64,000 nt of DNA from Coriobacteriia bacterium (lineage in GTDB: Bacteria; Actinomycetota; Coriobacteriia; Coriobacteriales; UMGS124). Where the stretch lies: the NCBI GenBank assembly GCA_018368455.1, contig JAGZEG010000005.1, forward strand, positions 1 to 64,000, read 5' to 3'. Positions 44,234-53,145 of this stretch are shown here, in pieces. Each line of letters starts with the position of its first letter. Within the stretch, counting starts at the first letter, position 1. The notes beneath the pieces are model-generated. The model saw only the letters and a program-made list of their open reading frames with translations, did not search any database and was not told the DNA's origin. The position numbers and the translations under genes are program-made.

Positions 44234-45886
44234 ATGGAAGGCTTCGCCCTCATCTCGACGGGCTTCTGGTCCATCGTCCCGCCGCTGCTTGCGCTCGTGC
44301 TTGCGCTCGTGACGAAGGAGGTCTACTCCTCGCTGGCGCTTGGCGTGCTTTCAGGCCTCGTCATCTACCAGTTCAGCCTCAACGGCGTCGGCTTTGGGCA
44401 GTTCCTCGACGCGTTCGCCATGCTGCCACGCATGTTCGCCGAGCAGATCGGCGGCAACGGAGCGCTCATCCTGTTCCTGGCACTGTTGGGCGCGCTCACG
44501 GTCGTCATCGCCATCGCAGGTGGCTCGCGAGCCTATGCGCAGTGGGTGACGGCGCACGTCAAGAACGAGCGCATCGCCCAAATGCTCACGGCCGTGCTCG
44601 GCGTGCTCATCTTCATCGACGACTACTTCAACTGCCTCACGGTCGGTGCCGTCATGCGTCCCATTCTCGACCGCTTCAAGGTCAGCCGCGAGAAGCTTGC
44701 CTGGATCATCGACTCCATGGCGGCGCCGGTGTGCATCATCGCTCCCGTGTCATCGTGGGCGGTCGCTGTGGGTGGTTATCTGGGCGAAGACGGCTTCAAT
44801 ACGTTTGTCGCCTCAATCCCGTACAACCTGTACGCGCTGCTGACGATCTACTTCGTCATCCTGCTCATCGTGACGGGCTGGGACTTCGGCCTCATGCTCA
44901 AGGCGGAGCGTGCGTGCAAAGGGTTGGCGAATCCCGAGCGCATTCCCCGCAGCGGCACCGTCATGGACGCCGTGTCGAGCATGCGCCTCCACGGCAAGGC
45001 TGACGAGGACCTCGAGGGGCGCGTGCAGGTCCCCAGCGTCGTAACGGAGGAATCCGATATCGACGGGGCGGCCGAGGAAGAGCTGCGCACGTACAAGGGC
45101 CTGGCCATCTCCGAGCGCGGCCGCGTGAGCGACCTGATCATCCCGCTTGTCGTACTCATCGTGTTCTCTGTCATTGGCATGCTGTATATGGGCGGCTTCT
45201 TCGAGGGCGTGGCGTTCTCCGTCGCCATCGGCGAGGATCCCGTCTCCGGCCTGTGCATCGGCGCATGCGTGGCGCTGCTCGTGGCGGCGGCCATGTTCCT
45301 GCCGCGCCGGCTCATGACTCTCGACCGCTTCGTCGAGGGCCTCTCCGAGGGCGTGCGCTCGATGGTGGGCGCCATTATGATCCTCGTGCTGGCGTGGAGC
45401 CTGGGCAGCCTGTGCCGCTACATGCTGGGCACGGGCGAGTTCGTCGCGGGCGTCGTCACGGGCTCGGGCGCGCCGATGAGCATGCTGCCCGTACTCATCT
45501 CCGTCGTCGCGGCGTTCATCTCGTTTGCGATGGGCACGTCGTGGGGCACGATGGCCTTGCTGCTGCCCATCGTGCTCGGCCTGTTCCAGCCGTCTGACCC
45601 GCTTTACCTGGCGGCTATCGGCTCGACGCTTGCAGGCGCTGTGTTCGGCGACCACATCTCGCCTATCTCGGACACGACGATCCTCTCGTCGACGGGCGCG
45701 CAGTGCAACCACTTGCGTCACGTCTCGACGCAGATTCCCTATGCCGGCCTCGTCATGGCATGCGGACTCGTGGGCTACGCCATCATCGGCGTGACGGCGA
45801 GCCCGTGGCTGGCGCTCGCTGCGAGTCTCGTGCTCGTGACGGCGCTCACGTGGGCGCTGCATCGCGTGAGTGCTCGCCGGGGATAG
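44234..45886 (+). CDS. nhaC: NhaC-family Na+/H+ antiporter
   Basis: The 550-residue membrane protein has 10-12 hydrophobic segments and looks like the NhaC family. Marks are FIDDYFNCLTVGAVMRPI, IDSMAAPVCIIAPVSSWAVAVGGYLG, and the late GAVFGDHISPISDTTILSS. Such carriers exchange sodium or an organic anion for protons. A hydrophilic loop of about 75 residues (roughly 230-300) separates the halves. The ATG at 44234 follows GGAG by six bases; upstream frames are non-coding repeat. No partner gene is adjacent. Confidence 0.87.
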   Translation: MEGFALISTGFWSIVPPLLALVLALVTKEVYSSLALGVLSGLVIYQFSLNGVGFGQFLDAFAMLPRMFAEQIGGNGALILFLALLGALTVVIAIAGGSRAYAQWVTAHVKNERIAQMLTAVLGVLIFIDDYFNCLTVGAVMRPILDRFKVSREKLAWIIDSMAAPVCIIAPVSSWAVAVGGYLGEDGFNTFVASIPYNLYALLTIYFVILLIVTGWDFGLMLKAERACKGLANPERIPRSGTVMDAVSSMRLHGKADEDLEGRVQVPSVVTEESDIDGAAEEELRTYKGLAISERGRVSDLIIPLVVLIVFSVIGMLYMGGFFEGVAFSVAIGEDPVSGLCIGACVALLVAAAMFLPRRLMTLDRFVEGLSEGVRSMVGAIMILVLAWSLGSLCRYMLGTGEFVAGVVTGSGAPMSMLPVLISVVAAFISFAMGTSWGTMALLLPIVLGLFQPSDPLYLAAIGSTLAGAVFGDHISPISDTTILSSTGAQCNHLRHVSTQIPYAGLVMACGLVGYAIIGVTASPWLALAASLVLVTALTWALHRVSARRG

Positions 45887-45938
45887 GGGAGCGCGGGTGC
45901 CGGAGAGCCGGTGCGGGCTCCGCTGGTTTCCGGGCGCG

Positions 45939-46540
45939 CGTGCCTTGCTGGGGGGCGTGTCAGGGGCGCCCGAGTGGGCGCGCTTCGCGGGGCTGCGTGT
46001 GCCACACTGGGGCAACGCATGCGGGTGGGAGTCCCCGGACCCCGGCGCGTTTTGCGGCTACGTGCGCTTTGCCGGGGCGACGTGCGGGGACTCCCGGGTG
46101 GGTGCGCTTGGCGGCCGCGCGTGCTTTGCTGGGGCGACTCCACAGGGGACACCCGGGCGGGTGCGTCATGCTGGGGCTGCGCATACGGGTGGGATCCCGG
46201 GCTCCGGCGCGTTTTGCGACTGTGCGCGCCACACCGGAGCGACGTGCGGGGACTCCCGGGAGGGTGCGCTTGGCGGCCGCGCGTGCTTTGCTGGGGCGAC
46301 TCCACAGGGGACACCCGGGCGGGTGCGTCATGCTGGGGCGAGGCGTGCAGGTCGGAATTCCCGGGCGGACATGTTTTGCGGTTGCGTGCGCCATACTGGG
46401 GCGACGCATGTGGGTGGGACCTCCGGGCGGGTGTGTCATGCTGGGGTTATACGCATGTGGGTAGGGTCTCCCCGGACCCCGACACGTTTTGCGACTGCGC
46501 ACGCCACACTGGGGCGACGCCGCTGGGGGCTACCGTGCCC
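45939..46540. repeat. Minisatellite-like tandem array, about 11 degenerate units
   Basis: Units anchored on CTGGGGCGA recur at about 45948, 46007, 46071, 46128, 46170, 46233, 46290, 46333, 46396, 46440 and 46508. Spacings are about 57-68 or 42-44 bp. A near-perfect 95-bp block is repeated at 46082-46176 and 46244-46338 (162-bp offset). Long open frames across it are caused by the periodicity and are not called as genes. Confidence 0.8.
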
Positions 46541-46544
46541 GGGT

Positions 46545-46805
46545 GGGCGCGTTTTGCGGATCTGCCAGGTTTTGCAAACCGCCCGTCCGGATCTGGGCGC
46601 GATGCGCGGCTCTGCGAGGTTTGCGGAGGCGCCACCACCGGCAGGTCCATCTCGCTCGCAAGAAAACCGCAGGTAGAAAGCGCGGTACTTCGCAGGAAAC
46701 GCATCCGGGTGCCCGCAGAACCCGTGCAAACCTAGCACGCCCGCAATTTGCGCCCAGACTTCGCCTCCCGTTTTGCAAAACCTAGCAGATCCGCAAATCC
46801 GTGCC
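46545..46805. repeat. Two-plus-two inverted repeat element, 50-bp period, copy 2
   Basis: GGGCGC-headed units start at 46545 and 46595. The inverted inner unit ends at 46755 and a degenerate outer unit at about 46805. The bodies CTGCCAGGTTTTGC and CTGCGAGGTTTGCGG match copy 1 at 21979-22228. The 50-bp period and 84-bp arms are the same, so this is the same family at a second locus. Confidence 0.75.
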
Positions 46806-46822
46806 AGGCCTGAGTGCCCACC

Positions 46823-47008
46823 TCGTCCCCGGCCCTCGGTGCCCCAGGTCCCTATGCGCCGCGCCTTGTCCCTGGCCCTCGCGGTACCCCCGGGGTCCCT
46901 CCGCATCCCGCCTCGCCCCTGGCCCTCGGCGCACCCAGGGCCCTCCGTGCCCCGTCTCGCCCTGGCCCTCGGCTCTCGGCGCCCCCGGGGTTCTCCGCAC
47001 CCTGCCCC
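46823..47008. repeat. C-rich tandem array, four units of 43-47 bp
   Basis: GGCCCTCG anchors recur at 46831, 46874, 46921 and 46964 within CTGGCCCTCGGCGC-type units. A partial unit lies near 47043. The array is separate in sequence from the 45939 array. No gene is supported between 45887 and 47229. Confidence 0.65.
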
Positions 47009-47229
47009 CGAGTCCCAGCTTCGCCGGTCCTCCCGATTTCCTCCTCGCCCCTGGCGTCCCCGCGACCCTCACTCATCCCTTTCGTATGACGCGCGCTCAG
47101 CGATATCGGTGGCTTCTACGGACGCGTTGGCACTCCTGCCGAGGCTACCTTGGAATACGTGAGCGTACCTGCGGAAATCTGCGGATCTGCTCGCATATCA
47201 AGGGGCATCGACAAGGAGGAGATGCACGC

Positions 47230-47733
47230 ATGAAAGAAACTACAGGCGTCGATAGAAGGCGATTCTGCATGATGGCGGCCGGCGCCGCGGGCGTCGTCGC
47301 CGCGGGCGACTTGCTGGCAGGCACCGGCGCGGCCCAGGCTGCCGAGGCGTCCGCGAGCGCAGACGGCGAGGCTGCTGCAGCCGCAGCTGCCGTCCCGCCG
47401 ATCTACGTCGTCGACCGCTACGAGACGAAGCCCGGCGACGGCGAGGCGTTCCTGAACGACTACCTCGAGCGCTACGCCCCGCTCGCCCAGGCGACGGGTG
47501 CCGAGCTCGTGAGCACGCTCGTGGCGCCGCCGTGCTGGCTGCCCATGGACTCCAACGTCCTCACGTTCACGTGGAAGGTCGCCGGCGTTGGCGGGTGCTG
47601 GGGTATCGACACGCCGCTGCGCCCCAACCCCGATGTCCAGGCGTGGTGGGACGAGGTTCGCGAGCGCACCGTGAGCATGGACCGCTCGTACTTCGCCGAC
47701 CCCGCCGACATGGAGGTGCTGAACAATGTTTAG
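47230..47733 (+). CDS. Tat-exported small alpha/beta-barrel protein
   Basis: The 167-residue protein starts with a twin-arginine signal (VDRRRFCMMAAG) and an Ala-rich export region. The mature part begins YVVDRYETKPGDGEAFL, resembling dimeric ferredoxin-like barrel domains. It has two cysteines (APPCWLP, GGCWG). I do not know its function. GGAGGAG precedes the ATG. The next gene overlaps by eight bases and encodes two further domains of similar type, so the two probably work together. Confidence 0.72.
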   Translation: MKETTGVDRRRFCMMAAGAAGVVAAGDLLAGTGAAQAAEASASADGEAAAAAAAVPPIYVVDRYETKPGDGEAFLNDYLERYAPLAQATGAELVSTLVAPPCWLPMDSNVLTFTWKVAGVGGCWGIDTPLRPNPDVQAWWDEVRERTVSMDRSYFADPADMEVLNNV

Positions 47734-48400
47734 CGCATCGTTTCTCGTCTCGTACGCCGAAGGTCTGCCCGAGGCCGACCAGCAGGCCCTCTACGCCGAC
47801 CTCGAGGCTGCCGGCAAGGCGCTGAGCGACGTCTCCGTCATCGGTATCGTCCTCGAGCCCGCCACGCAGGCTCCTGGCAACATCATGTTCGAGATCGGCT
47901 TCCCGAACCAGGATGCCTACGAGGAGGCCAAGGGCACCGACACGTGGGCCAACCTCAAGGACATGCTCGCTGACACGAAGCGCGTGAGCCTGTACCAGTT
48001 CGCGGCGTACGGCGACGACGGCATCCTCAAGCTGACGGACACCGAAAAGGCCACGTGCCACCGCCTGCTGTTCACGCATGTGCGTGACGGCGCCGATCCC
48101 GCCATGGTCGAGCACGCCTACGAGGTCATGCCCTACATGCAGGACTTCGTGCCCGGCTTTGTCAACTCGAAGATCTCGAAGGTCGTCGAGAGCGAGGGCT
48201 CGCAGACGTGGGATTACGTGTTCGAGTGCGACTACTCCGATCCCTCGGTCTATCCGGGTGCCTACATCATGCAGCCCATCCACATCACGTACATTGACCG
48301 CTTCTTTGAGCCGGCCTGCGCGCAGTACGTGTTCGTGCCCGACCTGTGCACGTCCGTCATCGAGACGGATGGCCCGTTCCTGGCCAACTACGCCGAGTAA
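47726..48400 (+). CDS. Two-domain alpha/beta-barrel (Dabb-like) protein
   Basis: The 224-residue protein has two similar halves. The C-terminal half, with LLFTHVRDGADPAMVEHAY, MPYMQDFVPGF and ITYIDRFFEPACAQYVF, resembles the stress-responsive A/B barrel (Dabb) family. The N-terminal half looks like a diverged copy. No signal peptide is present, so it would be cytoplasmic unless it travels with the exported partner. It overlaps the upstream gene by eight bases, with GGAGG in frame for its start. The ligand or reaction is unknown. Confidence 0.68.
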   Translation: MFSASFLVSYAEGLPEADQQALYADLEAAGKALSDVSVIGIVLEPATQAPGNIMFEIGFPNQDAYEEAKGTDTWANLKDMLADTKRVSLYQFAAYGDDGILKLTDTEKATCHRLLFTHVRDGADPAMVEHAYEVMPYMQDFVPGFVNSKISKVVESEGSQTWDYVFECDYSDPSVYPGAYIMQPIHITYIDRFFEPACAQYVFVPDLCTSVIETDGPFLANYAE

Positions 48401-48997
48401 CGCGCGCGTTTGAGCCCGAACCCCCGGGCGGCGTACGCTCGACAGCTCTACCCATCGCGGTCCGGGCGCACCCCCGACGCCCGTGGCCTCGAAGCGGCCG
48501 GCCCCTCCCACCAGAGCGGGCTGGCCGCCTGTTTTTGCGTGGAAGCGCGCGCATTCTGGCCAGAAACTGAGCTCGTGAATAGGCCCTCTAACCTCCCCGC
48601 TCCTGCCCACCAAACCTGAAAGACAAAGCTGCAGCTTGCGAAATTCCCGCAGCCGAGAAGGGCGCCACTCGGGAAATGGCCCCATACACAAGCCCGCCTC
48701 CTGGCCACGAATCGCCCCCTTGTGTGCAAGGCGGGCCGACCGCACGCGTTTTTGACTCCCGCAAATTTGGGAGGTTCGCCCTCCGGCTCCGGTGCGAGAA
48801 GCGCCTGCGAGGTGCCGGGCCCCATCTCTGGCGCAGTTCCGCAGCACTCGGGCTCCGACGGTATGCGCGCCCGAGTGGTAGGGCCCTTTTCGCCGAAGCT
48901 CGAGCGACGCGAGACTGTTTGAGCACAGAGATAGGGCCCGGCGCCCCACGTTGCCGCCAGGTACCCGGGCCGCACAGAGGCGACACCTGCCCGAGCC
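48401..48997. repeat. Gap with family C repeat, locus 3
   Basis: No gene is supported. GAAACTGAGCTCGTGAATAGG near 48566 and CCATACACAAGCCCGCC near 48692 match the landmarks of the 43611 unit in order and orientation. Other parts are GC-rich and unexplained. Confidence 0.5.
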
Positions 48998-50176
48998 CTA
49001 CTTGAACAGGTCTATCAGCTCCTGTCGGTTGTGCACGCCGAGCTTGCTGTACAGATGGCTCGCATGCGTGCGCGCCGTGCCCTCCGATATGTAGAGCTCC
49101 TTCTGGATGTACGGCAGGCTCCGCCCCTCGAGCAGCAGGTCGAGCACCTCCCGCTCGCGCTTCGTCAGCTCTCCCTGCTCGACGACGCTCTCGATGCGCT
49201 GCGCCCGCTCGGCCCCCTCGTCTGCCGCGGCGCGCTCCCACGTCCCCTCGAACACGAAAAACGACAGCACGACAAGGGCCGCCAGCGCGGCATACGTCGA
49301 GCTAGGCACGCCGGGTAGCACCTCGCACACGACGTGCCCCAAGAAGCTGCCGAGCGCCCACGTGAGCCCCATGAACGCGAAGTACACGCCGTGCTTCAGC
49401 TTGAGCTTTGCTGCCGTGACGATGCCGAGCTCCATGTAGAGCAGCATCATGATGAGAAACACGGGTGACGGGTCTACGAACAGCTGCGCGAGTGACGTGG
49501 CGCTGCGCGTTTCCTCCGAGGCGTAGATGACGCCGGCGGCCACGCCCATGATGATGAGGTGGACGTTGGCGGGCAGGATGACGAGCTTGCGCGTGAGCCC
49601 CTGCGAGTAGTCGGCGGGGGAGAGCGGCTGGCGGTAACCAACGAGCAGCACGAGCGGCGCGGCGATCATGAAACTGTCGTACAGGGTCTCAGGCGCGACG
49701 ATGAGCAGGGCGCTCAGCGCGTAGAACAGGATGAACGACCCGAACAGCGACAGCACGAGTGCGCGCGGCCCACCTGCCTTTGCGAGGTTCTCGAGGCGCA
49801 AGATCTGGCACCCCGTCAGCGCGAGGTGCATGACGATGGCGACGAAGAAGCCGAGTGACGTGCTCGAGAGCCCCAGCAGGTCGAGCGCGATGATAGCGGC
49901 CACCGAGCCCGACGCGAGCAGCGAGAACCCCACGCGGGCGCGTACGGGCACGCGGTTCCAGCCGGGCAGCAGCAACATCACGCCGAACAGCGCCGAGAAC
50001 ACGAGCGCCCAGCCCATCTGGCCGAACAGTGCGGGCGTGGCGACGTACGCCTCCGTGAAGCGGGAGTGGTAGGATGCCTGATGGAACCACACCCACACGA
50101 TGGCGTCGAGCACGGCTGTGCGCGCGACGATCTTCCATTTGGGGTCGAGCCGCATCGCGGGCAAACTAAGGTTCAC
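48998..50176 (-). CDS. LuxR-type regulator with multi-spanning membrane domain (first)
   Basis: The 392-residue protein has about ten hydrophobic segments in its first 300 residues and a LuxR helix-turn-helix at the C-terminus (LTKREREVLDLLLEGRSLPY...ISEGTARTHASHLYSKLG). This architecture is strongly expanded in Eggerthellaceae, usually next to reductase genes, and probably senses a small molecule in the membrane. The GTG at 50176 has GGAGG upstream; a longer start at 50263 would add 29 residues. It is divergent from the flavoprotein gene at 50422, which it probably controls. Confidence 0.9.
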   Translation of the reverse strand: MNLSLPAMRLDPKWKIVARTAVLDAIVWVWFHQASYHSRFTEAYVATPALFGQMGWALVFSALFGVMLLLPGWNRVPVRARVGFSLLASGSVAAIIALDLLGLSSTSLGFFVAIVMHLALTGCQILRLENLAKAGGPRALVLSLFGSFILFYALSALLIVAPETLYDSFMIAAPLVLLVGYRQPLSPADYSQGLTRKLVILPANVHLIIMGVAAGVIYASEETRSATSLAQLFVDPSPVFLIMMLLYMELGIVTAAKLKLKHGVYFAFMGLTWALGSFLGHVVCEVLPGVPSSTYAALAALVVLSFFVFEGTWERAAADEGAERAQRIESVVEQGELTKREREVLDLLLEGRSLPYIQKELYISEGTARTHASHLYSKLGVHNRQELIDLFK

Positions 50177-50197
50177 GCCGTTGCACCTCCGATTGTC

Positions 50198-50322
50198 GTG
50201 TGGGGGTGTCGGCGCAAATCGTAGGCGCGCTATCCCGAAAGACCCGGTTAACTGGTACTGCACGCCACCCTACCATCACCTGCGCAAACGCCCAATCATC
50301 CGAAAGGTATGAGCCCCCACAC
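50198..50322. promoter_or_regulatory. Inverted pair in the divergent promoter region
   Basis: GTGTGGGGG (50198-50206) and its exact complement CCCCCACAC (50314-50322) flank the region between the LuxR and flavoprotein genes. The centres are about 116 bp apart. They are candidate LuxR operators, by position only. Confidence 0.4.
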
Positions 50323-50421
50323 AGCATATCGAAGAGTTCGGAAGAGGTGTGGTGCCCGCCCTATCCCGTACTGTGAACGTCAGGTTCGCACGGTATGCAC
50401 GGCGACAAGGAGGAACGCAAC

Positions 50422-52074
50422 ATGAGTGAGGGAATCGAGCGCAGGGACTTTCTGAAGACGGCCGCTCTGGGCGGCGCCGCGCTTGGTCTGGGCGCTCTGG
50501 CCCCGAAGGCCCAGGCGCAGACCATCGTGAGCGAGCTCCCGCAGACGTGGGATTACGAGGCCGACGTCGTCATCGTGGGTTACGGCATCGCCGGCGCCGC
50601 CGCGGCGCGCGAGGCCATTGCCGAGGGCGTGAGCTGCATCGTCCTGGAGAAGTGCGACGAGGTCATGTGCGGCGGCTCCACGTGCGCCAGCGCCGGCGCC
50701 GTCTTCCCGAACAACGTTGACAACATGTACGTGTGGTCGCGCGGCTACATCAGCAAGGAGACGATCCAGGCTGTCTCCGACGAGGGCCTCGCGGTTGCCA
50801 CGTGGCTCGACGCCAACGGCCTTGACCGCACGACTGGCGGCAAGGGCGTCTGGGCGACGGCCAAGAAGATCGTCGACGGCTGCGGCGTGACCGTGCTGTA
50901 CGAGACGCCTGGCAAGCAGCTCATCGCCGACCCCGTGACGCACGAGGTATTCGGCGTGCAGGCCGAGGACAAGGACGGCAACCCCGTCACGGTGAAGGCC
51001 AACCGCGGCGTGCTGCTCTCCACGGGCGGCTTCCTGGGCAACCAGGAGCTCGTGGCCCGCTTCGTCGTGCCGAAGGAGGTGGGCCTGGCCAACCAGGGCG
51101 CCCCGACGTGCACGGGCGACGGCCTACTCATGGGCCTGTCGGTGGGCGCGGCCCTCAAGAACCTGACGTGGATGTGCCTCGAGCTCAACGGCCAGGCCAG
51201 CGTCGCCTACAAGAAGGCGAGCGACGAGCTCGGCACCGCCATGCTGCACACGCCCGACGGCGAGTTCTGCGGCGCGCGCATCATCGTCAACGCCCAGGGC
51301 AAGCGCTTCATGGACGAGGACAAGGAGTTCATCCACACGAAGTGCCTGTACGAGCCGTTTAACTACGGCGGTGGCTGGATGGCCTACCAGGGCTTCACGA
51401 ACCTGCCGATGTACCTCATCTTCGACTCCCAGCTCATGGACGGCGGCAAGCTGAGCGGTGCCGGCACGCTGGGCAACATCGGCTGGTCGTACGCCAAGGA
51501 CATCTACACGTGGAGCGACGACAACAAGGCCGAGCTCGAGAAGGGCTGGTTCGTCCAGGCCGACACCATCGAGGAGCTCGTCGAGAAGCTCGCGGAGTCC
51601 AGCGGCAACGACCCCATCGATGCCGCGGCGCTGCAGGAGACGATCGACACGTACAACGGCTACTGCGAGCAGGGCGTCGACCCCGAGTTCCACCGCGCCG
51701 AGCAGCCGAACGCCTACTACGGCACGCCGAAGCTGCAGGCCCTGGGCCAGCCGCCGTACTACGCGGCCCAGCTCGTGCCGTGCGCCATCTATACGATCGG
51801 CGGCCTGCACTGGGGCGAGAACGGCGAGACGCTCGACTGGGACGGCAACCCGATCCCCGGCCTGTATCACGCCGGCGACGTGGGCCAGTACAGCGAGGTG
51901 TCCGTCGTGGGCATCGAGGACTGCATGGGCATGGGCTCCTACGCCTGCCGCACGATCTGCGCGCAGCCTGTTCGCGAGATCCCCGGCGAGGCCACGAATG
52001 TCGTCGAGGTCCCGACGGCCGACATGATGGCTGCCGCCGACATCACGGCTGTCGCGGCGCCTGCGGCCCAGTAG
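50422..52074 (+). CDS. Tat-exported FAD flavoprotein, fumarate reductase superfamily (first)
   Basis: The 550-residue protein has a Tat signal (IERRDFLK) and a FAD-binding fold beginning DVVIVGYGIAGAAAAREA. The late segment GLYHAGDVG closes the FAD domain. The usual fumarate-reductase active-site stretch (GGVHGANRLGG in relatives) is not present; GQYSEVSVVGIEDC stands there. Its substrate is therefore probably not fumarate. It has no heme motifs. AGGAGG precedes the ATG. It is divergent from a LuxR regulator and is followed by a terminator. Confidence 0.87.
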   Translation: MSEGIERRDFLKTAALGGAALGLGALAPKAQAQTIVSELPQTWDYEADVVIVGYGIAGAAAAREAIAEGVSCIVLEKCDEVMCGGSTCASAGAVFPNNVDNMYVWSRGYISKETIQAVSDEGLAVATWLDANGLDRTTGGKGVWATAKKIVDGCGVTVLYETPGKQLIADPVTHEVFGVQAEDKDGNPVTVKANRGVLLSTGGFLGNQELVARFVVPKEVGLANQGAPTCTGDGLLMGLSVGAALKNLTWMCLELNGQASVAYKKASDELGTAMLHTPDGEFCGARIIVNAQGKRFMDEDKEFIHTKCLYEPFNYGGGWMAYQGFTNLPMYLIFDSQLMDGGKLSGAGTLGNIGWSYAKDIYTWSDDNKAELEKGWFVQADTIEELVEKLAESSGNDPIDAAALQETIDTYNGYCEQGVDPEFHRAEQPNAYYGTPKLQALGQPPYYAAQLVPCAIYTIGGLHWGENGETLDWDGNPIPGLYHAGDVGQYSEVSVVGIEDCMGMGSYACRTICAQPVREIPGEATNVVEVPTADMMAAADITAVAAPAAQ

Positions 52075-52101
52075 ACACGACAGCACGGCGAGCGTTTCCA
52101 A

Positions 52102-52136
52102 CGACCCGGTCTCTCCATGCGAGGGGCCGGGTCTTT
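52102..52136 (+). terminator. Terminator after the first flavoprotein
   Basis: GACCCGG and its partner CCGGGTC pair around a short spacer and are followed by TTTTC. Confidence 0.8.
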
Positions 52137-52239
52137 TCGTGCGACTCCCGGTTTGTGAATCTTCTTTCAGGCTTGCTTGCGTTTGCGCAAGGAGGGGAGG
52201 ACTTTTCCCGTCGAGTCATCTGCGGGCCCGCGCCTTGGA

Positions 52240-52245
52240 TATACT
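52240..52245 (+). promoter_or_regulatory. Possible -10 of the ccm operon
   Basis: TATACT lies about 140 bases upstream of ccmE in an otherwise gene-free 300-base gap. The -35 is weak. Confidence 0.35.
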
Positions 52246-52382
52246 TCAGGGCAGATTATCTTGAGCGGGCCGAGTGTGGAGCGCGCATCGCTTTCCCAGG
52301 TGATGCGGGTTGCCGGCGGCCCTGGCTGCTGAGGAGGCGTCCCCTCGCGTGGCGACGGCGGGCGCGGAAGGAGCGTGCTGGC

Positions 52383-53066
52383 ATGAATTCTCAGGCTAAG
52401 AAGCGCCTTACGCTTGTGGGCCTCATCGTCGTCGTTGTGGCGCTGCTGCTGTTCGTGTTCCTGGGCTCGGGCGGCACGGCGAAGGCCCTGTCGGTGGGCG
52501 ACGCCGCCTCCGGCCAGTACGAGGGCAAGAAGGTGCAGGTCTCGGGCACGGTCGTTGATGGCTCCTACACGACGCAGGGCACGACGGCCGTCTTCCAGGT
52601 CTGCGACGAGGCCGACGCCTCCCAGACGCTCGACGTCACGTATGACGGTGCGCTTCCGGCCACGTTTGGCAACGGCGTCACGGCCATCTGCACGGGCACG
52701 GTCACGGACGGCGCGCTGCACGCCACGGAGATGGTGACGAAGTGCCCCTCCAAGTACGAGAGTGCCGAGGGCGCCCTCACGGTGGGCGTGATGTTCCACA
52801 ACCCGAGCGCCTACATCGGCACGGAGGTTAAGCTCGCCGGCTATGTCACGGATGGCTCGCTGGCCGACGTGAACGCCGACGTGCGCTTCAACCTGAACTC
52901 GCAGGAGGCCAGCGTCGACGTCGCCTACGACGGCGCGCTGCCCGAGGGCATGGAGGAGGGCACGGCCGTCGTTGTGACGGGAAAGCTCTCCCAGGACATG
53001 ACGGTCTTCGAGGCCACCGACGTTGCGATCGACTCCAGCGTCAGCGCCGCGGGGGAGAACGCGTAA
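52383..53066 (+). CDS. ccmE: Heme chaperone CcmE, CxxxY type, two OB domains
   Basis: The 227-residue protein has one N-terminal membrane anchor (about residues 9-27) and then an OB-fold domain. The heme site is KCPSKY (Cys121-x3-Tyr125) instead of the usual HxxxY; such CxxxY forms are known in some anaerobes and archaea. A second OB-like domain follows (about 133-220) without a heme motif. CcmE carries heme to the cytochrome ligation step outside the membrane. It begins the order ccmE-F-A-B-C-D. Confidence 0.88.
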   Translation: MNSQAKKRLTLVGLIVVVVALLLFVFLGSGGTAKALSVGDAASGQYEGKKVQVSGTVVDGSYTTQGTTAVFQVCDEADASQTLDVTYDGALPATFGNGVTAICTGTVTDGALHATEMVTKCPSKYESAEGALTVGVMFHNPSAYIGTEVKLAGYVTDGSLADVNADVRFNLNSQEASVDVAYDGALPEGMEEGTAVVVTGKLSQDMTVFEATDVAIDSSVSAAGENA

Positions 53067-53145
53067 GCGAGCGCTAGGCTCGCATCGGGGAATGCACGGA
53101 CGTACGTCGGCGCGACTGGGCCGGCGTGGAGAGGGCGGTCAACAC

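Noticed and set aside
43677..44312. 211-codon plus-strand open frame
   Set aside because: It spans the family C direct repeats and the start of nhaC in another frame; its composition is not protein-like.
45870..46735. Cys/Trp/Gly-rich repeat protein encoded in two frames
   Set aside because: The peptide repeats follow the DNA array in every frame. There is no single consistent start or ribosome site.
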